A DNA stretch of 64,000 bases from Winogradskyella costae. GTDB taxonomy: Bacteria > Bacteroidota > Bacteroidia > Flavobacteriales > Flavobacteriaceae. A program made the position numbers and the translations under genes. Under the pieces are notes generated by a model that saw nothing but the letters and a program-made list of their open reading frames with translations, was not told the origin of the DNA and did no database searches. Shown piece by piece: positions 53,321 through 63,736 of the stretch (its first letter is position 1; each line of letters begins with the position of its first letter). The DNA lies in assembly GCF_013403865.1 (NCBI RefSeq), contig NZ_JABFDK010000001.1, forward strand, positions 558,001 to 622,000, written 5' to 3'.

Positions 53321-54607
53321 ATGAAACTTTGGGACAAAGGATTTTCAATAAATAAAAAGATAGAATTATTTACCGTTGGTAACGATAGAGAAATTGATAT
53401 GCATATTGCTAAATATGATGTGGAAGCATCACGAGCACATGCTGTGATGTTAGAGTCTATAGGGATTATTACTTCGGAAGAATTGATTCAACTAAAATCA
53501 GGATTAAAAATCTTAGCTGACTCTATAGACGCTGGAACGTTTAGTATTGAAGAATCATTTGAAGATGTACATTCTAAAATTGAACACGAGCTTACCAAAA
53601 CTTTAGGCGAGGTCGGTAAAAAAATTCACACAGCACGCTCTAGAAATGATCAAGTTTTAGTGGCCCTTCAACTCTACTATAAAGAGAACCTTGAAATTAT
53701 AAATTCTAAAACAAAAACCTTTTTCGATACACTTTTAGATTTAGCAGAAACACACAAGACTCAACTTCTACCTGGTTATACCCACTTACAAGTTGCTATG
53801 CCTTCCTCATTTGGTTTATGGTTTTCTGCTTATGCGGAATTGTTAATTGATGATGTATACGTGTTGAATGCCGTCTCAAAAATTACAGACCAAAATGTGT
53901 TAGGTTCAGCTGCTGGTTACGGAAGTTCATTTCCAATTGACAGAAATATTACAACTAAAGAATTAGGCTTTTCAACCTTAAAATATAATGTAGTTGCGGC
54001 ACAATTAAGCAGAGGAAAAAGTGAGCGCGCTATCGCAAGTGCTTTAGGTGGCTTATGTAACACTATGGCACGTTTTGCTATGGATATTTGCTTGTATATG
54101 AGTCAAAATTTTGGGTTTATTACGTTTCCAGATGAGCTAACCACAGGAAGTAGTATAATGCCACACAAAAAGAATCCTGATGTGTTTGAATTAATACGAG
54201 GTAAGTGTAATAAAATTCAAGCTTTACATTCTGAAATGTTATTAATCACTAATAATTTACCAAGTGGTTACCACAGAGATTTCCAATTGTTGAAAGAAAA
54301 CATCATCAATGCTTTTGAAGACGTAAAGGACATTTTAGACATCTTTAATTATTCCATTCAACAAATCATCGTGAAGGATATTGACCTCACTGACGAAAAA
54401 TATCAATACCTATTTACAGTAGATAGCATTAATAATTTGGTCGTAGAAGGCATGAGTTTTAGAGAAGCGTATCAAAAAATTGGAGGAGAAGTACAAGCAA
54501 AAACTTACAAACCAGATTTAGGTAAAGAGCACTCTCATATTGGAAGTATTCATAATTTATGCCTAGATGATATTCGGGCTAAGTTTCCTATAAAAGACCA
54601 ATCTTAA
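53321..54607 (+). CDS. argH: Argininosuccinate lyase
   Basis: 428 residues from the ATG at 53321 (the ATG two codons earlier, 53315, is less likely because the family begins MKLWDKGFS). EDVHSKIEHEL, HTARSRNDQ, and the signature GSSIMPHKKNPDVFELIRGK with its catalytic Ser are intact. It splits argininosuccinate to arginine and fumarate. It is the last gene of the operon. Confidence 0.96.
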   Translation: MKLWDKGFSINKKIELFTVGNDREIDMHIAKYDVEASRAHAVMLESIGIITSEELIQLKSGLKILADSIDAGTFSIEESFEDVHSKIEHELTKTLGEVGKKIHTARSRNDQVLVALQLYYKENLEIINSKTKTFFDTLLDLAETHKTQLLPGYTHLQVAMPSSFGLWFSAYAELLIDDVYVLNAVSKITDQNVLGSAAGYGSSFPIDRNITTKELGFSTLKYNVVAAQLSRGKSERAIASALGGLCNTMARFAMDICLYMSQNFGFITFPDELTTGSSIMPHKKNPDVFELIRGKCNKIQALHSEMLLITNNLPSGYHRDFQLLKENIINAFEDVKDILDIFNYSIQQIIVKDIDLTDEKYQYLFTVDSINNLVVEGMSFREAYQKIGGEVQAKTYKPDLGKEHSHIGSIHNLCLDDIRAKFPIKDQS

Positions 54608-54617
54608 TAATACCAAA

Positions 54618-54690
54618 TCCTGCAAGGTTTCAAAACCCTTGTAGGCCTAAAAACGAAAACAATAACTACAAGATCTACAAAACCTTGCAG
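54618..54690. repeat. Palindrome remnants after argH
   Basis: TCCTGCAAGGTTT faces AAAACCCTTGTAGGCCT (54618-54647), and a half-element CTACAAAACCTTGCAG follows at 54675-54690. Both belong to the same family as in the upstream gaps. Confidence 0.55.
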
Positions 54691-54701
54691 CATAAAAAAC
54701 A

Positions 54702-54730
54702 AAAAAGCATCTGTAAAACAGATGCTTTTT
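54702..54730. terminator. Bidirectional terminator between argH and gltD
   Basis: AAAAAGCATCTGT (54702-54714) pairs perfectly with ACAGATGCTTTTT (54718-54730) around AAA, giving a T-run on both strands. It separates the convergent arg (+) and glt (-) operons. Confidence 0.93.
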
Positions 54731-54787
54731 ATTTCTACTCTAATAAAAGACTACCCTAGAATTTATAGCAGCAGAAGTATTGTTAAA

Positions 54788-56251
54788 TTATAGCCCCACT
54801 AAATCACCATCTTCACTTTTTGTTGCTAAATCAGACTTACCCATTAAGTAAATATCAACCTGACGAGCAGCTTCTCTACCTTCAGAAATTGCCCAAACAA
54901 TTAAAGATTGTCCTCGTCGCATATCTCCTGCGGTGAATATATTTGGAATATTAGTTTGGTATTTACCATATGCTGCTTTATAATTAGAACGCACGTCTCT
55001 TTTTAAACCTAATTGATCTGCAATTGTAGATTCGGGCCCCGTGAAACCTAGAGCTAATAATGCTAAATCACATTTCCAGGTTTTTTCTGAACCTGCAACT
55101 TCAACTAATTTAGGACGCTCTCCTGGCACCATTTCCCACTCAACATTTACCGTTTTTAGGGCGGTTAATTTCCCCTTAGCATTCGTTACAAATTCTTTGG
55201 TATTAATTAACCAATTACGCTCAACACCTTCTTTATGAGATGTAGATGTTTTTAATTGCAGTGGCCAGTATGGCCATGGTGTTGCAGGCGAGCGATGTCC
55301 TGGCGGCTTTGGCATAATTTCAAAATTAACAACCGATTTTGCACCTTGACGATTCGATGTTCCAATACAATCTGAACCTGTATCTCCACCGCCAATAACA
55401 ATTACATTTTTACCAGTCGCTAATATTTGATCTTTTACCTTTTGTCCAAAAACAACTTTAGTTTGTTGGGTTAAAAAGTCCATGGCTTGCACAACTCCAT
55501 CTGCATCAATTCCTGGTGTTGGCAAACTTCTTCGTTCTGTTGCGCCTCCGCAAAGTACAATGGCATCAAACTTTTTTAATTCTATAATATCATAATTAAC
55601 ACCAACGTTAACGTTAGTTTTAAAGACAATACCTTCGGCTTCTAAAATCGCTAAACGACGATCAATAATACCTTTTTCCATTTTAAAATTAGGAATTCCG
55701 TAACGTAGTAATCCACCTATAGCATCATCACGCTCGAAAACAGTAACGCTATGGCCTGCTCTGTTTAATTGTTGAGCAGCCGCTAAACCTGCAGGACCAG
55801 AACCTACAATCGCAATTGTTTTCCCAGTTCTTATTTTTGGTGGTTCTGGTTTAATCCAACCTTCTTTAAAAGCGCGTTCAACAATGTTTTTCTCGATATT
55901 TTCTATTGAAACTGGATCTTCTATAATACCTAAGACACAAGCTTGCTCACAAGGAGCAGGACACAAGCGCCCTGTAAACTCCGGAAAGTTATTTGTAGAA
56001 TGCAGAATCCAGGAAGCTTTCTGCCATTCTCCTTGGTGTACCATATGATTAAAATCTGGAATTAGATTTCCTAATGGACAACCACTATGGCAAAATGGGA
56101 TTCCACAATCCATACAACGCGAACCTTGCTCTGTCATATCCTTATCCTTCAAAGTCACTGTAAATTCATTATAATGCTTTACACGATCCTTTACCGGCTT
56201 GTAGGATTCATCTTTTCTTTCGAATTCTTTAAAACCTGTTACTTTTCCCAT
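54788..56251 (-). CDS. gltD: Glutamate synthase small subunit
   Basis: 487 residues. N-terminal 4Fe-4S ligands are Cys46, Cys49, Cys54 and Cys58 (CMDCGIPFCHSGCPLG) and Cys97, Cys101, Cys105 (CPAPCEQAC). FAD loop VGSGPAGLAAAQQL and NADPH loop VIGGGDTGSDCIG follow, with the C-terminal FTAGDMRRGQSLIVWAISEG. It passes electrons from NADPH to GltB. It starts 4 bp after the gltB stop. Confidence 0.97.
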   Translation of the reverse strand: MGKVTGFKEFERKDESYKPVKDRVKHYNEFTVTLKDKDMTEQGSRCMDCGIPFCHSGCPLGNLIPDFNHMVHQGEWQKASWILHSTNNFPEFTGRLCPAPCEQACVLGIIEDPVSIENIEKNIVERAFKEGWIKPEPPKIRTGKTIAIVGSGPAGLAAAQQLNRAGHSVTVFERDDAIGGLLRYGIPNFKMEKGIIDRRLAILEAEGIVFKTNVNVGVNYDIIELKKFDAIVLCGGATERRSLPTPGIDADGVVQAMDFLTQQTKVVFGQKVKDQILATGKNVIVIGGGDTGSDCIGTSNRQGAKSVVNFEIMPKPPGHRSPATPWPYWPLQLKTSTSHKEGVERNWLINTKEFVTNAKGKLTALKTVNVEWEMVPGERPKLVEVAGSEKTWKCDLALLALGFTGPESTIADQLGLKRDVRSNYKAAYGKYQTNIPNIFTAGDMRRGQSLIVWAISEGREAARQVDIYLMGKSDLATKSEDGDLVGL

Positions 56252-56255
56252 TGTC

Positions 56256-59200
56256 CTATACTGTTTCTAATTCTTCAAACATTTGTTCTTCTGTCTCTAA
56301 ACGTTTTAAAGCACGTTTGTATTCTGTTGGCATCACGCGAACAAAATTGCTTAAGCTTGTTTCCCAATCACCCAATAATGATTTTCCTAATTCGCTATCT
56401 GTATATTTTACATGCTTTTCAATTAAAGTTTTTAAATCGTTGGCATCTTTCTTCAGAATTTTTTCAAATTCTATCGTTTCGATATTACACAATCCGTTAA
56501 TAAATTTACACTCGGGATCATATACGTATGCAATTCCCCCACTCATACCTGCAGCAAAGTTTCGTCCTGTTTTACCAAGAACAACGACTTTTCCTCCTGT
56601 CATATATTCGCAACAATGGTCTCCTACCCCTTCTACAACTGCTGTTGCACCTGAGTTTCTAACCGCAAAACGTTCTCCTGCAATTCCATTAATATAAGCC
56701 TGCCCTTCAACCGCTCCAAAGAGACAAACATTTCCGATGATAATATTATCTTCTGCTTTAAAATCTGCTCGCGTTGGTTTCTTAACAATAAGTTTTGCTC
56801 CAGACAATCCTTTTCCTAAATAATCATTTGTATTACCTTCTAGTTTAAACGTTAATCCGTGTGCTCCAAAAGCTCCGAAACTTTGTCCGGCTGAACCTTC
56901 AAAATTGATATTCAACGTATCTTCTGGTAAGCCTAAATGACCATATATTTTTGAAATTTCATTACTCACAATAGCTCCGACCGTACGATTTGTGTTCTTG
57001 ATAGGATATGCCAAAGTCATTTGCTCTTTTCTATATAAAGCGCGATGCGAATCTTTTAAGATTTTAAAATCGAGAACATTATCTAAATTATGCTCTTGTT
57101 TTTGTAAATTCTTAACTGGCATTTGACTGTATTCTGCTGGTCGATGTAATATCGAAGACAAGTCTAAACCTTTAGCCTTATAATGACTTATAGCTTTATT
57201 GGCATTAATTTTATGTGTCTGCCCTACCATTTCTGACATAGACCTAAACCCTAGTTCTGCCATAATCCCTCTCAGTTCTTCCGCTATATAATAGAAGAAA
57301 TTAATAACATGCTCTGGTGTGCCTTTAAAGTTTTTACGCAATTCTTTGTCTTGCGTTGCAATACCAACTGGACACGTATTTAAATGACATTTACGCATCA
57401 TAATACAACCCGAAGCTACAAGAGGTGCTGTTGCAAAACCAAACTCTTCTGCGCCTAATAATGCTGCAATAGCGACATCTCTTCCTGTTTTTAATTGGCC
57501 ATCACATTCAACAACTATTCTACTTCTTAAGTTGTTTAGCACTAGCGTTTGTTGCGCCTCAGCTAAACCAAGTTCCCAAGGTAAACCTGCATGTTTTAAT
57601 GAGGTTAAAGGAGATGCTCCTGTTCCTCCATCATAACCTGCAATAAGAACCACATCGGCTTTTGCCTTAGCGACACCTGCGGCAATAGTTCCAACACCAA
57701 CTTCTGAAACTAACTTTACATTAATTCTAGCTTCACGATTGGCATTTTTTAAATCGTATATTAATTGTGCTAAATCTTCAATCGAATAAATATCGTGATG
57801 TGGCGGTGGCGAAATTAAACCCACAAATGGTGTAGAATTTCTCGCTGCTGCAATCCATGGTAATACTTTTTCACCTGGCAACTGACCACCTTCTCCAGGT
57901 TTTGCACCTTGAGCCATTTTTATTTGAATCTCTTTAGCATTAGTTAAATAATGCGACGTCACTCCAAAACGACCAGAAGCCACTTGCTTTATTGCTGAGT
58001 TTCTACTATCCCCATTGACATCTGGCTGAAAACGTCTTCTATCTTCTCCTCCTTCTCCAGAATTAGATTTCCCACCAATTCTATTCATGGCAATCGCTAA
58101 ATTTTCATGTGCTTCTCTCGAAATTGAACCATAAGACATTGCACCTGTTTTGAAACGTTTTACGATTTCGGTCCAAGGCTCTACCTCTTCGATCGGTATG
58201 GGATCTATATTATTAAATTCGAATAACCCACGAATGGTCATTAAATTTTCAGATTGTTCATTTATAGTTTTAGCATAAACATCATAACTAGCCTGATCAC
58301 TTAACCTAACAGCTTGTTGCAATTTCGCTACCGTTGTTGGGTTAAATAAATGCTTTTCTCCATTACGTCTCCATCTGTAATCTCCACCAATATTTAAACC
58401 CAAACGTTTGTCGAGTACATTACTCGGATAAGCATGCTGATAACGTTTATCTATTTCTTTTTCAATTTCATATAAACCAATACCTTCAATTCTTGATGTG
58501 GTATAAGGGAAATATTTTTCTACAAATTGAGAATTGAATCCAACGATTTCAAATATTTGAGACCCTCTATAAGATCGTAAGGTTGAAATTCCGATTTTAT
58601 TCATCACTTTTAGAATTCCTTTTCCAATAGCTTTATTGAAATTATCAACCGCTTTTTGTTCATCCATATCCGTAATGAAGCCTTCTTTAACTTGCATTCT
58701 GATAATTTCATTTACCATATATGGATTAACTGCACTTGCTCCGTAACCAAATAAAGTTGCGAAATGATGTGGCTCACGAGGCTCTGCAGATTCTATAATA
58801 ATATCGAAATACGAACGCTTACGCAAACGATTCATTTGATGACTCACGTAAGAACACGCTAGTAAAGGCGGAATTGGAGCCATATCCTTACTTACACCTC
58901 TATCTGATAAAATGATAATATTTGTTTTTCGGACTAAGGCTTTTTCAATTTGAACAATGATATTATCTAAAGCATCTTCAAGCCCATTTAAACCTTTGTC
59001 TTTTTGATATAACATTTCAATGGTTTCGGCTTTAAAACCTTCAACATCAATATGCCGTATTTTATCTAAATCATCATTTGAAATTACAGGATTCTGAATT
59101 TTCAATTTTCTACATTGTCTTTCAGTAATACTAAAGATATTTCTATCCTTACCTAATGCCAAACTAATATCTGTTACAATTTCTTCTCTAATGCCGTCTA

Positions 59201-60770
59201 AAGGAGGATTGGTAACCTGTGCAAATAATTGTTTAAAATAATTTGAAATTAATTGCGGTTTATTTGACAATACAGCTAAGGGTGTATCTGTTCCCATTGA
59301 GCCTAAAGCTTCTTTGGATTTTTGAGCCATTGGCGTGATGACTTCCTGAATATCCTCGTATGTATAATTAAATAGACGTTGTCTTGTTTTTATATCTAAA
59401 GATTCTATTGGACACGTTTCTCCTGTGTATGGAATATCTTTAAGATGTAATCTTGTTTTATCTAACCATTCTTGATATGGTCTTTCTTTTACAATTTTAC
59501 TTTTTATTTCTTCATCATTGATAATTCGACCTTGATTCATATCTACCAAGAACATCTTTCCTGGCTCTAATCGCCCATGACTTTCGACATCTTCTGGTGC
59601 AATATCAACCACTCCAATTTCTGAAGACATGATCAATTTTCCGCTTTTAGTAACTGTATATCTTGACGGCCTCAATCCGTTTCTATCTAATAAAGCTCCA
59701 ATATAATTTCCATCTGTAAACGGCACAGAAGCTGGTCCATCCCAAGGCTCCATAATACAAGAATTATAATCGTAGAATGCCTTACGTTCTTGAGACATTG
59801 TCTTATGTTTCTCCCATGCCTCTGGAATCATCATCATCATCACTTCTGGCAATGAGCGCCCTGTATGCGTCAACAATTCAACGACCATATCCATTGAAGC
59901 CGAATCAGACTTTCCTGGTAATATTATTGGAAATAATTTTTCTATCTGCGGACCAAATACATCACTTTTCATGATTTCCTCACGAACACGCATTCTACTG
60001 ACATTACCCCGAAGTGTATTAATTTCTCCATTCTGACACATAAATCGGAATGGTTGTGCTAACTCCCAAGTTGGCATCGTGTTTGTAGAAAAACGCTGAT
60101 GAACTAACGCTAAGCGCGTTACCAAATCATCTTCTTGTAAATCTTTGTAATAAGGCCCTATATCTTCGGGCATAATGATACCCTTATAGATAAGTGTATT
60201 CATTGATAAACTAGACACATAGAAATAAGAACTTTGTGACATCTTAGATTTTCTGACCGTGTGTTCTGTTATTTTCCTAGCAGCGTAAAGTTTAGCTTTA
60301 AAATCGGGCTCAGAAACCTCATTAGACTTCCCTACAAAAAGTTGTTCTATATTTGGTTCTGATGCTAATGCTATCTCACCCAGCTGCGTTGAATCTACAG
60401 GAACTTCTCTCCACCCTATAACAGTTAGCCCTTGAGCAATGATTTCTTTTTCGAAAGTATCTTTGCAAAATTTATACTGATTTCTGTTTTTTGGTAAGAA
60501 TACCATCCCAACCGCATATTTTCCTTTTACAGGCACTTTAAAACCACAAACGCGCTTAAAATAAGCATGTGGAATATCGATTAATAAACCTGCACCATCT
60601 CCTGTTTTTCCATCTGAACTCACACCACCTCGATGCTCTAATTTTACTAGGATTTCTAAGGCATCATGTATAATTTGATTTGTTTTCTCTCCTTTTAGAT
60701 TACAGATAAAACCTGCACCACAATTTTCGTGTTCAAACTCTGGCGAATACAGCCCTTGCTTCTTAAACAT
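56256..60770 (-). CDS. gltB: Glutamate synthase large subunit
   Basis: 1504 residues. The class II glutaminase nucleophile is Cys17 (ENCGAGFIC) behind a short propeptide that would be removed. The central region leads to the FMN synthase domain ([16 protein letters not shown], then [12 protein letters not shown]), the 3Fe-4S cysteines are in [13 protein letters not shown], and the C-terminal GXGXG beta-helix holds [14 protein letters not shown] and [23 protein letters not shown]. It makes two glutamates from glutamine and 2-oxoglutarate. Confidence 0.98.
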   Translation of the reverse strand: MFKKQGLYSPEFEHENCGAGFICNLKGEKTNQIIHDALEILVKLEHRGGVSSDGKTGDGAGLLIDIPHAYFKRVCGFKVPVKGKYAVGMVFLPKNRNQYKFCKDTFEKEIIAQGLTVIGWREVPVDSTQLGEIALASEPNIEQLFVGKSNEVSEPDFKAKLYAARKITEHTVRKSKMSQSSYFYVSSLSMNTLIYKGIIMPEDIGPYYKDLQEDDLVTRLALVHQRFSTNTMPTWELAQPFRFMCQNGEINTLRGNVSRMRVREEIMKSDVFGPQIEKLFPIILPGKSDSASMDMVVELLTHTGRSLPEVMMMMIPEAWEKHKTMSQERKAFYDYNSCIMEPWDGPASVPFTDGNYIGALLDRNGLRPSRYTVTKSGKLIMSSEIGVVDIAPEDVESHGRLEPGKMFLVDMNQGRIINDEEIKSKIVKERPYQEWLDKTRLHLKDIPYTGETCPIESLDIKTRQRLFNYTYEDIQEVITPMAQKSKEALGSMGTDTPLAVLSNKPQLISNYFKQLFAQVTNPPLDGIREEIVTDISLALGKDRNIFSITERQCRKLKIQNPVISNDDLDKIRHIDVEGFKAETIEMLYQKDKGLNGLEDALDNIIVQIEKALVRKTNIIILSDRGVSKDMAPIPPLLACSYVSHQMNRLRKRSYFDIIIESAEPREPHHFATLFGYGASAVNPYMVNEIIRMQVKEGFITDMDEQKAVDNFNKAIGKGILKVMNKIGISTLRSYRGSQIFEIVGFNSQFVEKYFPYTTSRIEGIGLYEIEKEIDKRYQHAYPSNVLDKRLGLNIGGDYRWRRNGEKHLFNPTTVAKLQQAVRLSDQASYDVYAKTINEQSENLMTIRGLFEFNNIDPIPIEEVEPWTEIVKRFKTGAMSYGSISREAHENLAIAMNRIGGKSNSGEGGEDRRRFQPDVNGDSRNSAIKQVASGRFGVTSHYLTNAKEIQIKMAQGAKPGEGGQLPGEKVLPWIAAARNSTPFVGLISPPPHHDIYSIEDLAQLIYDLKNANREARINVKLVSEVGVGTIAAGVAKAKADVVLIAGYDGGTGASPLTSLKHAGLPWELGLAEAQQTLVLNNLRSRIVVECDGQLKTGRDVAIAALLGAEEFGFATAPLVASGCIMMRKCHLNTCPVGIATQDKELRKNFKGTPEHVINFFYYIAEELRGIMAELGFRSMSEMVGQTHKINANKAISHYKAKGLDLSSILHRPAEYSQMPVKNLQKQEHNLDNVLDFKILKDSHRALYRKEQMTLAYPIKNTNRTVGAIVSNEISKIYGHLGLPEDTLNINFEGSAGQSFGAFGAHGLTFKLEGNTNDYLGKGLSGAKLIVKKPTRADFKAEDNIIIGNVCLFGAVEGQAYINGIAGERFAVRNSGATAVVEGVGDHCCEYMTGGKVVVLGKTGRNFAAGMSGGIAYVYDPECKFINGLCNIETIEFEKILKKDANDLKTLIEKHVKYTDSELGKSLLGDWETSLSNFVRVMPTEYKRALKRLETEEQMFEELETV

Positions 60771-61084
60771 ATTTTAAAAAAATTTAAAGGTTTTTTACAC
60801 CTTATTACTCCTCTAATATATATTCAAAAAATTGATTTAGAAAATAGTTGAAACACTTTTCCCATATCGATAGATAAGTGCATTCATAATGAAAATATTG
60901 CAATAATAACAAGATATAATGACGAATAAACAATTATAAATATGTAACAAAATTCACACTTTATTGCGAAAACATCTAAAACCAAGATATAGAACTAACT
61001 ATAATCTAAATTTTAGATGTTTTTTATCAATTTATGAAAATTCCAATTATTGATATAATAAAAAAATCACTCAATTTAATTTTA
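60771..61084. other. Divergent intergenic region between gltB and the porin-amt pair
   Basis: AT-rich sequence with stops in all frames and no coding pattern. AAGG-N9-CCTT (60787-60803) just upstream of gltB is a weak palindrome. CAATTATA (60931-60938) is one base from a minus-strand -7 element and may serve gltB, but it has no -33 partner. The rest shows nothing I can support. Confidence 0.4.
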
Positions 61085-61103
61085 ACCCTAAATTTTATAG
61101 GGT
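61085..61103. promoter_or_regulatory. Palindromic operator-like box 1 upstream of porin-amt
   Basis: ACCCTAAATTTTATAGGGT: ACCCTA and TAGGGT are mirror arms around seven A/T bases. Its centre lies near -93 from the expected start site. Box 2 has the same length and outer ACCC/GGGT arms. Confidence 0.6.
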
Positions 61104-61137
61104 ATAAAATTGAATATTCATAAAAATCACATTTAAA

Positions 61138-61156
61138 ACCCAATTTTTAATAGGGT
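61138..61156. promoter_or_regulatory. Palindromic operator-like box 2 upstream of porin-amt
   Basis: ACCCAATTTTTAATAGGGT, 53 bp downstream of box 1 (start to start). Its centre is near -40 from the expected start site and it covers the place where a TTTG -33 element would be, a typical position for an activator. Confidence 0.6.
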
Positions 61157-61172
61157 GTAAACAAAGATTATA

Positions 61173-61180
61173 TAGATTTG
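61173..61180 (+). promoter_or_regulatory. -7 element of the porin-amt promoter
   Basis: TAGATTTG matches TAnnTTTG exactly. No TTTG lies 19-20 bp upstream; box 2 occupies that region instead, so the promoter probably needs an activator. The start site would be about 61187, giving a 25-nt leader. Confidence 0.6.
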
Positions 61181-61211
61181 ACTCGAACTAACTATTACTA
61201 AATATATTATT

Positions 61212-62231
61212 ATGAAAAAAATTTTTACATTAAGCTTACTATTAATGTCAGTAGTATTAACAGCGCAAGACTCTACAGAAGTTGCTAAGGAACAGAAATT
61301 TACATTATCAGGAAGTGTAGACGCTTACTACCAAACCTTAATAAATGCTTCTGATGATTCAGGACAAGCCTTCGGAACTGCTTTTGCAAATCAAACCGGT
61401 TTCGCTTTCGGAATGGGTAACATCATTGCGAGCTACGAAAGTGGTAAAGTAGGCGCTGTACTAGATTTAGTAACAGGACCAAGAGGTGGTGCGGCTACAT
61501 TCAACACCGACATTGTTGATGGTATTGTAAACCAAGCTTATGTTTATTGGAATGTTTCTGAAACAACAACTTTAACTATGGGACGTTTTAATACGTTTTT
61601 AGGATATGAAGTTATTGCACCAGCAGCAAATTTTAACTACAGCACATCATATTTGTTCTCTAGCGGACCTTTCTCTCATATGGGTTTAAAAGCTGATTTT
61701 GCTTTATCTGATGATTTTAGCTTAATGTTAGCAGTTATGAATCCTTGGGATACTAACGACACTTCTACTACAGGTGAATATTCATTCGGAGCTCAATTAG
61801 GATACTCTGGTCAATATTTAAATTTATACTATGACAGTGGTAACAATGGCGGATTAGGATTTGAAGTAGACTACACAGGTGGATTCGATATTGACGATAC
61901 CTTATTCTTAGGAATCAACGCTGCGTATAATGATAATGACGGGAGTGGTTTTTACGGTGCTGCACTTTACCCACAGTACTCGCTATCTGATGATTTCGCT
62001 CTTGGAATAAGAGGAGAATATTTCTCATTACATGATGATGATTTTGATGATTTACCAAGCGTAATTGGACTAACTGTAACAGGTAGCTATACTGTAGACA
62101 GCAACTTAATTATCAAGCCAGAAGTAAGGTTAGACTCTTGGAGCAATAACGATGATGCTTTCTTTGATGCTGACGGAGAAGACATGAGTAGCTTACAAGC
62201 TTTTACTTTAGCTGCAATCTACACATTCTAA
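61212..62231 (+). CDS. Outer-membrane porin of the BBP2 (OmpL-like) family
   Basis: 339 residues with a signal peptide (about 1-18). Residues 28 onward have the alternating strands of a BBP2-type barrel: FTLSGSVDAYYQT, VYWNVSETTTLTMGRFNTFLGYEVI with its marked GRF/GYE turn, FSHMGLKADF, and a C-terminal AFTLAAIYTF ending in Phe. It lies 27 bp before amt and is probably co-transcribed, so it likely eases ammonium or small nitrogen solute entry through the outer membrane; that role is inferred from context. Confidence 0.82.
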   Translation: MKKIFTLSLLLMSVVLTAQDSTEVAKEQKFTLSGSVDAYYQTLINASDDSGQAFGTAFANQTGFAFGMGNIIASYESGKVGAVLDLVTGPRGGAATFNTDIVDGIVNQAYVYWNVSETTTLTMGRFNTFLGYEVIAPAANFNYSTSYLFSSGPFSHMGLKADFALSDDFSLMLAVMNPWDTNDTSTTGEYSFGAQLGYSGQYLNLYYDSGNNGGLGFEVDYTGGFDIDDTLFLGINAAYNDNDGSGFYGAALYPQYSLSDDFALGIRGEYFSLHDDDFDDLPSVIGLTVTGSYTVDSNLIIKPEVRLDSWSNNDDAFFDADGEDMSSLQAFTLAAIYTF

Positions 62232-62258
62232 ACCACAACACTAACTAACACATTTATT

Positions 62259-63557
62259 ATGATACATAATTTTTTAACAATACTCCCAACTCTAGCAGCA
62301 GTACAAGATGCTGCCGAACCTACTGAAGTCGAAGCTGCAGTTGCCGCAATAAATGGCGATATGGGAATGCTTTGGATGCTGATCTCTGCAATCTTAGTAT
62401 TCTTTATGCAAGCTGGTTTTACTCTTGTTGAAACAGGAATGACACGCTCTAAAAACGCGGCTAATATCGCAATGAAAAACCTACTTGATATTTGCGTAGG
62501 ATCACTAACATATTGGTTTGTTGGTTATTCTTTAATGTATGGAGATACTTCAAACGGATGGTTTTTCTGGAGTGGTATAATGCAAGGCGAAGGAGCTGAT
62601 TTATTATTCCAAACAATGTTTGCTGCTACAGCTGCAACTATTGTATCTGGAGCTATTGCAGGTCGTACTAAATATTCTACCTATGCTATATTTTCAATCG
62701 TAATGACAGCATTAATCTACCCTATTGCTGGTGGATGGCAATGGCAAGGTTCGGGCTGGTTAACAGAACTCGGATTTATTGACTTTGCAGGATCTTCAAT
62801 TGTACATTCTGTTGGTGGATGGGCAGCTTTAGTAGCAGCTTACATGGTAGGACCAAGAATTGGAAAATACATAGATGGAAAAGTAATGCCAATACCAGGT
62901 CACAACCAAGTACTTGCAACTTTAGGTGTTTTTATCTTATGGTTAGGATGGTTCGGATTTAACGGTGGTTCTCAACTTGCTTGGGGAGGCGCAGATTCTA
63001 TCGCAGCTTCTAATGTTGTTTTAATAACAAATTTAGCAGCAGCTGCAGGTGGTTTAGGAGCATTAATAACGACATGGATCTGGTACGGAAAACCAAATCT
63101 ACCACAAACTTTAAACGGAGCTTTAGCTGGTTTAGTAAGTATTACTGCTGGCTGCGGAAACATGTCTACATTAGGTGCCATTTTAGCCGGATTAATTGGT
63201 GGTATCATCGTTGTATTCTCTATAGAGATTATAGAGAAGAAACTTAAAATTGATGATGCTATTGGTGCAGCCTCTGTTCATGGTGTTGCCGGAGTTTGGG
63301 GAACACTTGTTATTGGCCTTTGGGGAATCGATGGCGAAACAGGAATAGGCCTATTTAATGGTGGTGGATTTTCACAATTAGGAGTTCAAGCAACTGGTGC
63401 TTTAGCTTACGGCGTATGGGCAGTTGTCCTATCATTCATTATTCTAAAAATATTGAAATCTACAATGGGTCTTCGTGTTAGTGAAGAAGAAGAACTAGTT
63501 GGACTTGACCTTTCTGAACACGGTGAAATTGCTTACCCAGGAAAAAGAGAAAGATAA
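62259..63557 (+). CDS. amt: Ammonium transporter
   Basis: 432 residues with eleven predicted membrane helices after a short cleaved or extracytoplasmic start. The twin pore histidines are His183 (SSIVHSVGGWAALVAA) and His341 (AASVHGVAGVWGTL). FTLVETGMTRSKNAANIAMKN and the phenylalanine-gate and tryptophan positions of the Amt family are present. No GlnK gene follows within the window. It should take up ammonium for GltBD and glutamine synthetase, and lies next to gltBD and ppc. Confidence 0.96.
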   Translation: MIHNFLTILPTLAAVQDAAEPTEVEAAVAAINGDMGMLWMLISAILVFFMQAGFTLVETGMTRSKNAANIAMKNLLDICVGSLTYWFVGYSLMYGDTSNGWFFWSGIMQGEGADLLFQTMFAATAATIVSGAIAGRTKYSTYAIFSIVMTALIYPIAGGWQWQGSGWLTELGFIDFAGSSIVHSVGGWAALVAAYMVGPRIGKYIDGKVMPIPGHNQVLATLGVFILWLGWFGFNGGSQLAWGGADSIAASNVVLITNLAAAAGGLGALITTWIWYGKPNLPQTLNGALAGLVSITAGCGNMSTLGAILAGLIGGIIVVFSIEIIEKKLKIDDAIGAASVHGVAGVWGTLVIGLWGIDGETGIGLFNGGGFSQLGVQATGALAYGVWAVVLSFIILKILKSTMGLRVSEEEELVGLDLSEHGEIAYPGKRER

Positions 63558-63617
63558 TTAACTTGTAATATTCTTGCACATAAGTTTAACTTGATAATTA
63601 ATTTAATTTGTTAGAAT

Positions 63618-63651
63618 AAAAACCTTCGAAGCCTAACCTTCGAGGGTTTTT
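63618..63651 (+). terminator. Terminator of porin-amt
   Basis: AAAAACCTTCGAAG (63618-63631) pairs with CTTCGAGGGTTTTT (63638-63651), 14 pairs with one G-T, around CCTAAC. Confidence 0.92.
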
Positions 63652-63682
63652 ACTTTAATACGTTTTAATAATTGCATAAAAA

Positions 63683-63714
63683 AAATCCTCAGAAGTTTTA
63701 ACTCCTGAGGATTT
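63683..63714 (-). terminator. Terminator of ppc
   Basis: AAATCCTCAG (63683-63692) pairs with CTGAGGATTT (63705-63714), with an inner AGT/ACT extension. On the minus strand it runs into a long T-run. It ends the incoming ppc transcript, convergent with amt. Confidence 0.9.
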
Positions 63715-63736
63715 ATAATATTTCTAACTAATTGTC

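Noticed and set aside
56087..56697. Two overlapping plus-strand frames opposite the gltB/gltD junction
   Set aside because: They are antisense to strongly conserved gltB and gltD sequence and have no recognisable family content.
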